Source: Bacteroidales bacterium
GTDB taxonomy: Bacteria > Bacteroidota > Bacteroidia > Bacteroidales > WCHB1-69
Reading direction: 5' to 3'
Assembly (NCBI GenBank): GCA_016290715.1
Contig: JAEEUY010000256.1
Span: 1-8,429 of the forward strand
Length of the DNA: 8,429 bases
In this document: one piece after another, positions 1-5,985 of the stretch
Layout: every line of letters begins with the position of its first letter
Numbering within the stretch: position 1 is the stretch's first letter
Translations under genes and position numbers: made by a program
The notes under the pieces: model-generated
Databases searched by the model: none
Seen by the model: the letters and a program-made list of their open reading frames with translations, nothing else
What the model was told of the DNA's origin: nothing

Positions 1-452
1 CCATATTCCCCGGATCTTTCGATCCCATTACCAAAGGGCATGTGGCTGTTATCCAAGCCGCAATGCCTTTGTTTGACAAGATTTATATCGCTATTGGAGT
101 GAATGCCAACAAAAAATCACTCTTCCCTTTGGAAAAACGTAAAACATGGATTAACAATTGCTTTAAAGGGAATGATAAGATAAAAGTTATGGATTATGAC
201 GGGCTCACTATTGATTTGTGTCGCCAGCTGAAGGCTCGTTACATTCTTCGCGGAATTAGAAATATGATTGATTTCCAATATGAAAACGATATTGCTCATG
301 CCAATAAACAGTTGGCTCCAGAAATAGAAACCGTCTTTTTGACAACAGAGCTGGCATATTCGCACATCTCTTCCTCGGTTGTACGTGATTTGTATTTGCA
401 CCGAGGGGATTGTTCTGCCTTTATACCAGATTGTTATGATATTTACGAATAA
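1..452 (+). CDS. coaD: Phosphopantetheine adenylyltransferase CoaD, 5' end cut by the window edge
   Basis: CoaD transfers AMP from ATP to 4'-phosphopantetheine, giving dephospho-CoA, the penultimate step of CoA synthesis in the cytoplasm. The frame is open from the left edge (first whole codon at 3) and shows 149 residues. It opens with FPGSFDPITKGH, the family's nucleotide-binding signature, with the TxGH-type histidine at visible residue 13. By alignment with the E. coli enzyme about five N-terminal residues are missing, so the GTG at 42 is internal and not a start. Further family blocks are ILRGIRNMIDFQYE, the AHANKQLAPEIETVFL segment and ISSSVVRD. The total length of roughly 154 fits the family (about 160). 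The stop is TAA, and the glucan synthase/phosphorylase gene begins 9 nt later on the same strand, so the two are probably cotranscribed. No lesion is visible. Identification is firm. Confidence 0.96.
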   Translation, partial: IFPGSFDPITKGHVAVIQAAMPLFDKIYIAIGVNANKKSLFPLEKRKTWINNCFKGNDKIKVMDYDGLTIDLCRQLKARYILRGIRNMIDFQYENDIAHANKQLAPEIETVFLTTELAYSHISSSVVRDLYLHRGDCSAFIPDCYDIYE

Positions 453-461
453 TTACTTGAA

Positions 462-3400
462 ATGAAAAAAATCGACTACCTTTTTGAAACGAGTTGGGAA
501 ATTTGCAATAAAGTGGGTGGAATTTATACAGTATTGTCCACTAAGGCTTTAACAATTGTGAATGAGTTTAAAAATAATTATATCTGTATTGGACCCGATA
601 TTCCACGCGATGAGGCTGCCAATAGTGATTTTATAGAAGATACATCATTGTATAAGAATTGGCGCGAAACTGCCATGAAGGAGGGTTTGCGTTTGCGTAT
701 CGGACGATGGAATATTGAGGGGCAGCCCATTGTGGTATTGGTGGATTTCACCTCTTTCTTTGAGAAAAAAAATGACATATTAACCCATTTCTGGCTCTCG
801 TATCATCTGGATTCAATTAGCGGACAATGGGATTATATTGAACCGTTGTTATTCGGCTACGCTGCAGGCAAAGTGATAGAGAGTTTCTATGGCTACCATT
901 GCACCTCCATGGACAAGATTGTGGCCCAATTTCATGAGTGGATGACGGGAAGCGGCATATTGTATTTGAAAGAGAAAACACCGCAGATTGCCACTGTATT
1001 TACGACACATGCTACCGTGCTTGGTCGCTGCATTGCGGGAAATGGGCTTCCATTGTATAACGATATTTCACAATATCAGCCTCAAGAAGTGGCCAACCGT
1101 TTTGGAGTGCAATCAAAATATTCATTGGAGAAACTTTCTGCTGAACAAGCGGATGCCTACTCTGCGGTAAGTGAAATTACAAGCAAAGAGTGCAGTGCTT
1201 TCTTCCCCAAACCAGTGGATAAGGTAACCATCAACGGATTTGAAAATAATTTTGTGCCTCAAGGGGCAACCTACGACCAAAAACGTGTATTATCCCGTAC
1301 GAAATTGAGGGAAGTGGCCTCTGCCTTGTTGCAGCAACCCATCGCCGAAGATGCTTTTTTCGTGTTGACAAGCGGCAGATACGAATTTAGAAATAAAGGT
1401 ATCGATCTGTATATTCATTCTTTGGCAGAATTAAAAAAGCAAAATCCAGATCGCCAAGTTGTGGCTTATATTACGGTACCCGCGGGTGTGAGCGGCAGAA
1501 GGGAAGATTTGATACAAAAGTTGGAAAATCATGTAATCTATACCGATAATAATCAGGCGGTTACTCGTGATTATGCAACCCATCCGTTACACGATCCATA
1601 TAACGATCCGATTGTGAAGGAGTTGAATCGGCTCAATTTGGATAATGCCCCAGACTCTAACGTGAAAGTGATTTTCGTTCCTGTCTATTTGAATGGGCAT
1701 GATGGTATTTTCAATATGAATTATTATGATTTGTTGATAGGTTTTGATCTTACCATTTTCCCATCCTATTATGAACCATGGGGTTATACTCCTCTGGAAA
1801 GTGTAGCTTTTGGCATTCCAACCATTACAACCTCTCTCGCAGGGTATGGACAATGGGTGAATAACAGTTTCAAAAATCAAAAAGGCACAGTGGTGGTTCA
1901 TCGTACCGATGATAATGATGCGGATACCTGCCAGCAAATTGTGGAGGCTGTTCAAGTATATTTGAAGGCAAATGCGGAAGAGTATGCGCAATTTTCTGTG
2001 CAGGCAAAAGAGATTGCCTCCCATGCGTTATGGAAAAATCTGTTCGACAATTATAAGAAGCTATATGCGTGTGCCTTGAGTAAAATTGATGCAAGGTATG
2101 ATTTGTTTAAAAATAAGACTTCTCATATCAATATGATTTCCACACATGTGGAATCTTCCCAACCCAATTGGAAGCGCATTACCATCAAGTCGAATTTGGA
2201 AGGGGCTCTGCAAAAGTTGGAGGTGTTGGCCAATAATTTGTGGTGGAGTTGGAATTACGAAGCGCGTGAGTTGTTTATTGAAATTGCTGGCAAAGAACGG
2301 TGGAGTGAGTTGGATGAAAATCCGGTGCATGTATTGCAAATGCTGCCGAGAACAACGATTGAATCATATAGCAAAAATAAGAAGTTTGTTGATAAACTGA
2401 ATCGTGTTTATACTGATTTTCAGAGTTATATGAGCGAACCGATACAGCGAAAAGAGAAAAAAGTAGCGTATTTCAGTATGGAGTTCGGCATTAGCAATGA
2501 ATTGAAAATATTTTCTGGTGGTTTGGGAATGTTGGCGGGAGATTATTTGAAGGAGGCGAGTGATTGTAATGTGAATATGGTTGCTGTCGGATTGTTGTAC
2601 CGTTGTGGCTATTTCCGTCAACAGATCTCTCCAGCAGGGGAACAGATCAACCAGTATCCCTTGCAAAGCTTTTCCAAATTGCCAATTCAACCTGTACGCG
2701 ATAAGGCAGGGGAGTGGCGCACTATCTCTATCGCCTTGCCCGGTCGTACGTTGTATGCCCGTATCTGGCGAGTGGATGTGGGCCGTATAAAGTTGTATCT
2801 CTTGGATACAGATATGGACCGCAATCTGGTGGAAGACCGTCAGGTTACCCATAGTCTGTATGGCGGGGATTGGGAAAACCGTTTGAAGCAAGAACTGCTT
2901 TTAGGCATTGGCGGCGTGAGAATGCTCAATCTGTTAAATGAAAATCCGGAAATCTACCATCTTAACGAAGGTCATGCTGCATTTTTGTCGTTGGAGCGGA
3001 TGCATCATATTATGCAGAAGTATCATTACTCCTTTGCTACTGCTATGGAATTGGTGCGTGCTTCGTCGCTCTTCACGACGCACACGCCCGTGCCAGCAGG
3101 ACACGACGCTTTCAGCGAGGATCTGATGCGAACTTATTTTGCCAGTTATCCGGAAAAATATAATATCTCTTGGCAACAATTTATGGGTTTGGGAAGGAAG
3201 AATGCCGATTGCACCAACGATAAGTTTTCCATGAGCATTCTGGCGTGCCGTTTCTGTCAGGAAGTAAATGGCGTGAGCCGCATCCATGGCCGTGTTTCCC
3301 GTGAAATGTTTGCCTATTTATACGAAGGCCGTTTCCCATCGGAACTGCCCATCGGCTACGTTACCAACGGAGTGCATTATCCTACGTGGGCACATAAGAA

Positions 3401-4694
3401 ATGGCAGATTTTCCATCAGGAAACTTTCGGGGAACATTATAAGAAAGATATTTCCAACCCTAAGATTTGGGAAAAAATAGGCGGCGTTTTTGATAAAAAG
3501 ATTTGGGATATCAAAAATGAACTCCGAAAAGAGCTGATAGATACCGTTAAAGAGCTGGTGGAAGTACAAATGCGTCAACGTAACGATTCGCCTGCCTTGA
3601 TCGTCAATACGGTTAAGGCAATTCGTGATGATGTGCTGACCGTCGGTTTCGCCCGCCGTTTTGCAACCTATAAGCGTGCTCATTTGTTGTTTATGAACGA
3701 AGAAAAGCTGAATCATTTGGTGAATAATCCGCAGTGCCCCATACAATTTATTTTTGCAGGGAAAGCGCATCCTCACGATAAGGCCGGCCAAGATTTGATA
3801 AAACGGATCATTGAAGTGTCGCGGAAACCGGAATTTATGGGCAAGATTATTTTTGTGGAGAATTATGATATGATATTGGCGAAAAAATTGGTTTCAGGTT
3901 GTGATGTTTGGCTGAATACACCGACCCGTCCTTTGGAGGCTTCCGGAACCAGCGGAGAAAAAGCTGTGATGAATGGCGTTTTGAACTTTAGCGTTTTGGA
4001 CGGCTGGTGGGCAGAAGGGTATGTGCCCGGGGCAGGTTGGGCTGTCGATGAAGAAATTACTTATACCGATAACCAACGACAAGATGAATTAGATGCAGCC
4101 AATCTGTTCTTTATATTCGAAGAACAAATCATGCCTGCTTTCTATGAACGTAAATTGGGCATCCCTTTGCGTTGGGTTGAAATGATGAAGAAGAATTTTA
4201 TGAAGATTTCTCCTCATTTTACGATGAAACGCCAATTGGATGACTATTATGAAAAGTATTATCACAAATTAGAGAAGCAAACCGTGCTGCTTACCAAGAA
4301 TAATGGTGAAAAATTAATACAATTGATCCAGTGGAAAAACAAGATGCTGATGGGGTGGGGAAATATTGAACTGGTAAACAATAATTTGCCGAATGATCCT
4401 GATAGCACTTTCTATCTTGGGGAGAATCGTGATATTGCCGTGGATGTTCGTATGGGTAGCATTGAGCCGGAGGATGTGAAAGTTGAAATCCTGTTTACGC
4501 ATCGTGAGGGAGAGAACCAACAGTTATTCAGCAAATATGAGTTGCATTATGAGGGAACGAAAGAAGGCATCAGCCGTTTTGTATGCAAATTTGATGCGCA
4601 GGTGGCCGGTGTCTGGGGATGTGCCATCCGTATGTTGCCCAATTCACCATTGCTGGCGCATGATACGGAACTTAACTTAGTCAAGTGGTTGTAG
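462..4694 (+). CDS. Fused GT3 glycogen synthase and GT35 alpha-glucan phosphorylase
   Basis: A 1410-residue cytoplasmic protein with two complete enzyme modules. Residues 1-545 are a GT3 (eukaryote-like) glycogen synthase. Visible motifs are WEICNKVGGIYTVL (12-25), TTHATVLGR (H183), SGRYEFRNKG (R306 and K312, matching the yeast Gsy2 sugar-nucleotide Arg/Lys pair) and SYYEPWGYTPLE (E438, E446). After a linker (about 546-570) comes a DUF3417-type phosphorylase: N-terminal block with LANNLWWSWN (589-598), VAYFSMEFGIS (668-678), HLNEGHAAF (833-841), TTHTPVPAGHDAF (872-884), GFARRFATYKR (1062-1072) and EASGTSGEKAVMNG, where K1167 is the expected PLP lysine. Residues 1290-1410 form the C-terminal beta domain seen in this phosphorylase group. 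The synthase elongates alpha-1,4-glucan from a nucleotide sugar; the phosphorylase releases glucose-1-phosphate. The ATG at 462 precedes the conserved N-terminus closely and has no Shine-Dalgarno, as is normal in Bacteroidetes. Whether both modules are active is inferred from intact motifs. Confidence 0.93.
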   Translation: MKKIDYLFETSWEICNKVGGIYTVLSTKALTIVNEFKNNYICIGPDIPRDEAANSDFIEDTSLYKNWRETAMKEGLRLRIGRWNIEGQPIVVLVDFTSFFEKKNDILTHFWLSYHLDSISGQWDYIEPLLFGYAAGKVIESFYGYHCTSMDKIVAQFHEWMTGSGILYLKEKTPQIATVFTTHATVLGRCIAGNGLPLYNDISQYQPQEVANRFGVQSKYSLEKLSAEQADAYSAVSEITSKECSAFFPKPVDKVTINGFENNFVPQGATYDQKRVLSRTKLREVASALLQQPIAEDAFFVLTSGRYEFRNKGIDLYIHSLAELKKQNPDRQVVAYITVPAGVSGRREDLIQKLENHVIYTDNNQAVTRDYATHPLHDPYNDPIVKELNRLNLDNAPDSNVKVIFVPVYLNGHDGIFNMNYYDLLIGFDLTIFPSYYEPWGYTPLESVAFGIPTITTSLAGYGQWVNNSFKNQKGTVVVHRTDDNDADTCQQIVEAVQVYLKANAEEYAQFSVQAKEIASHALWKNLFDNYKKLYACALSKIDARYDLFKNKTSHINMISTHVESSQPNWKRITIKSNLEGALQKLEVLANNLWWSWNYEARELFIEIAGKERWSELDENPVHVLQMLPRTTIESYSKNKKFVDKLNRVYTDFQSYMSEPIQRKEKKVAYFSMEFGISNELKIFSGGLGMLAGDYLKEASDCNVNMVAVGLLYRCGYFRQQISPAGEQINQYPLQSFSKLPIQPVRDKAGEWRTISIALPGRTLYARIWRVDVGRIKLYLLDTDMDRNLVEDRQVTHSLYGGDWENRLKQELLLGIGGVRMLNLLNENPEIYHLNEGHAAFLSLERMHHIMQKYHYSFATAMELVRASSLFTTHTPVPAGHDAFSEDLMRTYFASYPEKYNISWQQFMGLGRKNADCTNDKFSMSILACRFCQEVNGVSRIHGRVSREMFAYLYEGRFPSELPIGYVTNGVHYPTWAHKKWQIFHQETFGEHYKKDISNPKIWEKIGGVFDKKIWDIKNELRKELIDTVKELVEVQMRQRNDSPALIVNTVKAIRDDVLTVGFARRFATYKRAHLLFMNEEKLNHLVNNPQCPIQFIFAGKAHPHDKAGQDLIKRIIEVSRKPEFMGKIIFVENYDMILAKKLVSGCDVWLNTPTRPLEASGTSGEKAVMNGVLNFSVLDGWWAEGYVPGAGWAVDEEITYTDNQRQDELDAANLFFIFEEQIMPAFYERKLGIPLRWVEMMKKNFMKISPHFTMKRQLDDYYEKYYHKLEKQTVLLTKNNGEKLIQLIQWKNKMLMGWGNIELVNNNLPNDPDSTFYLGENRDIAVDVRMGSIEPEDVKVEILFTHREGENQQLFSKYELHYEGTKEGISRFVCKFDAQVAGVWGCAIRMLPNSPLLAHDTELNLVKWL

Positions 4695-4724
4695 AAATTC
4701 GTCTTTCCTAAAAATAAAAAAGAC

Positions 4725-4741
4725 ATTGCTGGCCGCTAAAA
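4725..4741 (-). repeat. Left inverted repeat of the putative element
   Basis: Reads ATTGCTGGCCGCTAAAA on the + strand. Its reverse complement differs from the two right-hand copies only at the two central bases (CC instead of AT). It lies 30 nt after the stop codon of the glucan gene. Confidence 0.65.
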
Positions 4742-4789
4742 TTATGGTCTTGATGAAAAAAACGTTAAAAAAAATGTACATCAGGCATC

Positions 4790-4802
4790 GTGCCAGAGGC
4801 AC
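4790..4802. repeat. Small perfect hairpin at the left of the GC-rich block
   Basis: GTGCC at 4790-4794 and GGCAC at 4798-4802 form a 5-bp stem with a 3-nt AGA loop. No T run follows, so it does not look like a terminator. It is the first of several hairpins in the block. Confidence 0.55.
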
Positions 4803-4814
4803 AAGATTTTAGTA

Positions 4815-4849
4815 ACCTCAGACAAGGCTGTCAGGCCGCAGTCTGGGGT
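4815..4849. repeat. Long-stem hairpin in the GC-rich block
   Basis: ACCTCAGAC (4815-4823) pairs with GTCTGGGGT (4841-4849) over nine positions, one of them a wobble pair in the + strand transcript, around a 17-nt loop. No T run follows. Part of the structured block of the putative element. Confidence 0.5.
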
Positions 4850-4870
4850 ACGGGGCTGCGTATCGCGCGT

Positions 4871-4887
4871 GCGTGCGGGATGCACGC
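4871..4887. repeat. Perfect 6-bp hairpin in the GC-rich block
   Basis: GCGTGC (4871-4876) and GCACGC (4882-4887) form a perfect GC-rich stem around the loop GGGAT. Confidence 0.5.
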
Positions 4888-4917
4888 TACCCATTATCAG
4901 CCAGCACTTATGTCGCA

Positions 4918-4944
4918 TCTCTCCGAGACGCTTGGTCGGAGAGA
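4918..4944. repeat. Perfect 9-bp hairpin in the GC-rich block
   Basis: TCTCTCCGA (4918-4926) is perfectly complementary in inverse orientation to TCGGAGAGA (4936-4944), with a 9-nt loop. It is the longest perfect stem in the block and has no T run after it, so a plain terminator is unlikely. Confidence 0.6.
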
Positions 4945-4950
4945 CGTATT

Positions 4951-4988
4951 CAGTCCCCACTCTGCACTTCGTTTGAGCGGGGTTACTG
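4951..4988. repeat. Extended interrupted hairpin in the GC-rich block
   Basis: CAGT plus CCCCACTC (4951-4962) pairs with GAGCGGGG (4975-4982), with one A/C mismatch, and then with ACTG (4985-4988) across a 2-nt TT bulge. The loop is 12 nt. The mismatch and bulge suggest either an aged repeat or an RNA-level structure. Confidence 0.45.
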
Positions 4989-4995
4989 AGAGTTT

Positions 4996-5008
4996 GTCCC
5001 TTCGGGAC
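4996..5008. repeat. Small perfect hairpin at the right of the GC-rich block
   Basis: GTCCC (4996-5000) and GGGAC (5004-5008) pair around a TTC loop. It mirrors the small hairpin at 4790-4802 in size and closes the run of hairpins. Confidence 0.5.
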
Positions 5009-5080
5009 GGAATCCCATACCGCCGCCTATGGCCTTGATGAAAGTGGTTTCGACAAGTTCAGCCACCTATACCAAGTCTA

Positions 5081-5156
5081 TATTTTATAATTTATTCGTA
5101 AATACCTTAATATCAGTGTATTAATTATGTGTACAAGATTTTTAGCGGATAGCAAT
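5081..5156 (+). repeat. Direct repeat copy 1 (AT-rich, ends in the 17-bp motif)
   Basis: First of two adjacent imperfect copies, offset by 84-85 bp from the second. The first 31 bases match copy 2 at 27 positions, the middle is poorly conserved, and the last 17 bases (TTTTAGCGGATAGCAAT, 5140-5156) are identical. Its final 17 bases are also the inverted partner of 4725-4741. Confidence 0.65.
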
Positions 5157-5165
5157 AGTAAACTT

Positions 5166-5240
5166 TATTTTACAATTTATATGTAAATATCTTAATAATA
5201 GCAAATTACTTGAAATACAAAACTTTTAGCGGATAGCAAT
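5166..5240 (+). repeat. Direct repeat copy 2 (AT-rich, ends in the 17-bp motif)
   Basis: Second copy of the AT-rich unit. Both copies keep ATTTA-N4-TAAAT near their start and the identical 17-bp end (here 5224-5240). The copy ends directly against the A tract of the terminator at 5241-5276. Confidence 0.65.
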
Positions 5241-5276
5241 AAAAAAAAGTGATCATTGATTGGTCACTTTTTTTTT
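5241..5276. terminator. Bidirectional intrinsic terminator between converging units
   Basis: Eight A's, a stem GTGATCA (5249-5255) / TGGTCAC (5261-5267) with a 5-nt loop, then nine T's (5268-5276). On the - strand it follows the tRNA-Pro 3' end by a few bases and would end that transcript. On the + strand it could stop read-through from the distant glucan gene. The fifth stem pair is a U-G wobble in + strand RNA but a C/A mismatch in - strand RNA, so the + orientation pairs slightly better. Confidence 0.75.
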
Positions 5277-5282
5277 CAAACG

Positions 5283-5356
5283 TCGGGGTGAGAAGACTCG
5301 AACTTCCGACCCCTTGCACCCCATGCAAGTACGCTAGCCAACTGCGCCACACCCCG
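5283..5356 (-). tRNA. tRNA-Pro, anticodon GGG
   Basis: The reverse strand folds into a complete 74-nt cloverleaf: acceptor CGGGGTG/CACCCCG, D stem GCGC/GCGT, anticodon stem CTTGC/GCAAG with the 7-nt loop ATGGGGT, T stem GGAAG/CTTCT with loop TTCGAGT, and discriminator A. The loop places GGG at positions 34-36, reading proline codons CCC and CCU. The 3' CCA is not encoded. The gene lies 29 nt beyond the PAP2 stop codon on the same strand, so it may be read with that gene, from its own promoter, or both; an intrinsic terminator follows. Confidence 0.95.
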
Positions 5357-5368
5357 TTTTTAGGACTG

Positions 5369-5376
5369 CAAAATTA
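5369..5376 (-). promoter_or_regulatory. Possible Bacteroidetes -7 box for tRNA-Pro
   Basis: On the - strand TAATTTTG matches the Bacteroides -7 consensus TAnnTTTG exactly and ends 12 nt before the mature tRNA 5' end, a plausible spacing for a short leader. No TTTG lies at the usual -33 distance (the nearest, at 10 nt, is too close), so the promoter is only half supported. Confidence 0.35.
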
Positions 5377-5385
5377 CATATTTTT

Positions 5386-5985
5386 TCAAATAGTAGGCGT
5401 CTCTTTGAAAAATATTTTTAGAAATAATCGCTGATATAGATATAGCCAAAAAAGTCCCCAACAACATCCTAATATTAAGCCAGTTACAATGTCTAAAGGA
5501 TAGTGTACCCCTAAATAGATTCGACTATATGCCAATAGCAATGCCCAAATGATGAATACAACGGATAATATTTTTTTTCTTTTTGTGAGAAAAAATATGA
5601 CTAATACGGCAAAAGCCATTGCGTTGGCAGCGTGTGCCGACGGAAATCCGTATGCTCCGCCGTAGTAATAAGTGCCATCAGGATATTGGTGTAAATGGAT
5701 TTGGGTTGCCAATGCTTCCGTATGGCTCGGTCGTGGCCGTTTGACGCTATGTTTTACTAAGTTACATGTTTGGTCTGTACAGAGAATGGTGAAAATAAAG
5801 GTACAGATGATGAGCCATGACTTTTTTTTGTATTGATGGATAATTAACAGAATAATGGAAAGATAAAGGGGAATCCAAACGGGAATCAGGGTGATAAAAT
5901 AGAAGAATTTATCTAAAAAACTTGTATGCAGCCCGTTGAAAAACAGAAAAAAGAATTCGTCCCAATGTAATAACTGGTCCATCAT
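5386..5985 (-). CDS. PAP2-family membrane phosphatase
   Basis: A 199-residue integral membrane protein with about five or six hydrophobic segments (roughly 25-50, 55-74, 121-134, 139-153 and 164-187). All three PAP2 acid-phosphatase motifs are intact: K78-x6-R85-P86, P115-S-A-H118 and S154-R155-x5-H161-x3-D165; the two histidines are the expected catalytic pair. Family members remove phosphate from lipid phosphates such as undecaprenyl pyrophosphate, phosphatidylglycerol phosphate or lipid A, usually on the periplasmic face. The substrate here cannot be read from the sequence. The ATG shares one base with the TAA of the NamZ gene (TAATG), which points to translational coupling; a second ATG follows immediately. 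The N-terminal LLHWDEFFFLFFNG pattern is, as I recall, common in Bacteroidales PAP2 proteins. With a muramidase upstream, a role in undecaprenyl carrier or wall recycling is a reasonable guess. Confidence 0.92.
   Translation of the reverse strand: MMDQLLHWDEFFFLFFNGLHTSFLDKFFYFITLIPVWIPLYLSIILLIIHQYKKKSWLIICTFIFTILCTDQTCNLVKHSVKRPRPSHTEALATQIHLHQYPDGTYYYGGAYGFPSAHAANAMAFAVLVIFFLTKRKKILSVVFIIWALLLAYSRIYLGVHYPLDIVTGLILGCCWGLFWLYLYQRLFLKIFFKETPTI

Larger units (their letters stand above)
4725..5240. mobile_element. Putative MITE-like element bounded by inverted 17-bp repeats
   Basis: The span lies between the + strand glucan gene and the tRNA and contains no credible gene. Its left edge carries ATTGCTGGCCGCTAAAA (4725-4741). 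The right side carries the inverted form TTTTAGCGGATAGCAAT twice (5140-5156 and 5224-5240). Left and right forms match at 15 of 17 positions when inverted. Between them sits a GC-rich, hairpin-rich block (about 4783-5065) that contrasts with the AT-rich surroundings. Inverted ends, lack of a transposase and strong internal secondary structure fit a miniature inverted-repeat element or another dispersed intergenic repeat. I see no clear target-site duplication. The family cannot be named, and the outer boundary depends on which right copy is the true end. Confidence 0.5.

Noticed and set aside
451..463. 13-bp identity AATTACTTGAAAT shared with 5205-5217
   Set aside because: One such match is expected by chance in AT-rich DNA of this length, and there is no extended similarity around it.
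1587..2094. Open frames on the - strand inside the glucan gene
   Set aside because: They are shadows of a strongly conserved coding region and show no domain of their own.
4702..4724. GTCTTT...AAAGAC hairpin just after the glucan gene as a terminator
   Set aside because: The 6-bp stem is AT-rich with a loop of more than 10 nt and no T run after it, so it is too weak to call.
4790..5038. 82-codon open frame inside the GC-rich block
   Set aside because: It coincides with the run of hairpins, shows no recognisable domain, and its peptide looks like translated repeat DNA; the lack of stops is explained by the high GC content.
5144..5157. AGCGGATAGCAAT resembles half of the E. coli lac operator (AGCGGATAACAAT)
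   Set aside because: No LacI-type regulator or target gene is present, the motif recurs as a repeat end, and it has an inverted partner at 4725-4741; the match is most likely chance.
5249..5434. Open frame on the + strand across the tRNA
   Set aside because: It is the antisense of the tRNA-Pro gene and its flanks; its peptide is the familiar spurious translation of a tRNA.
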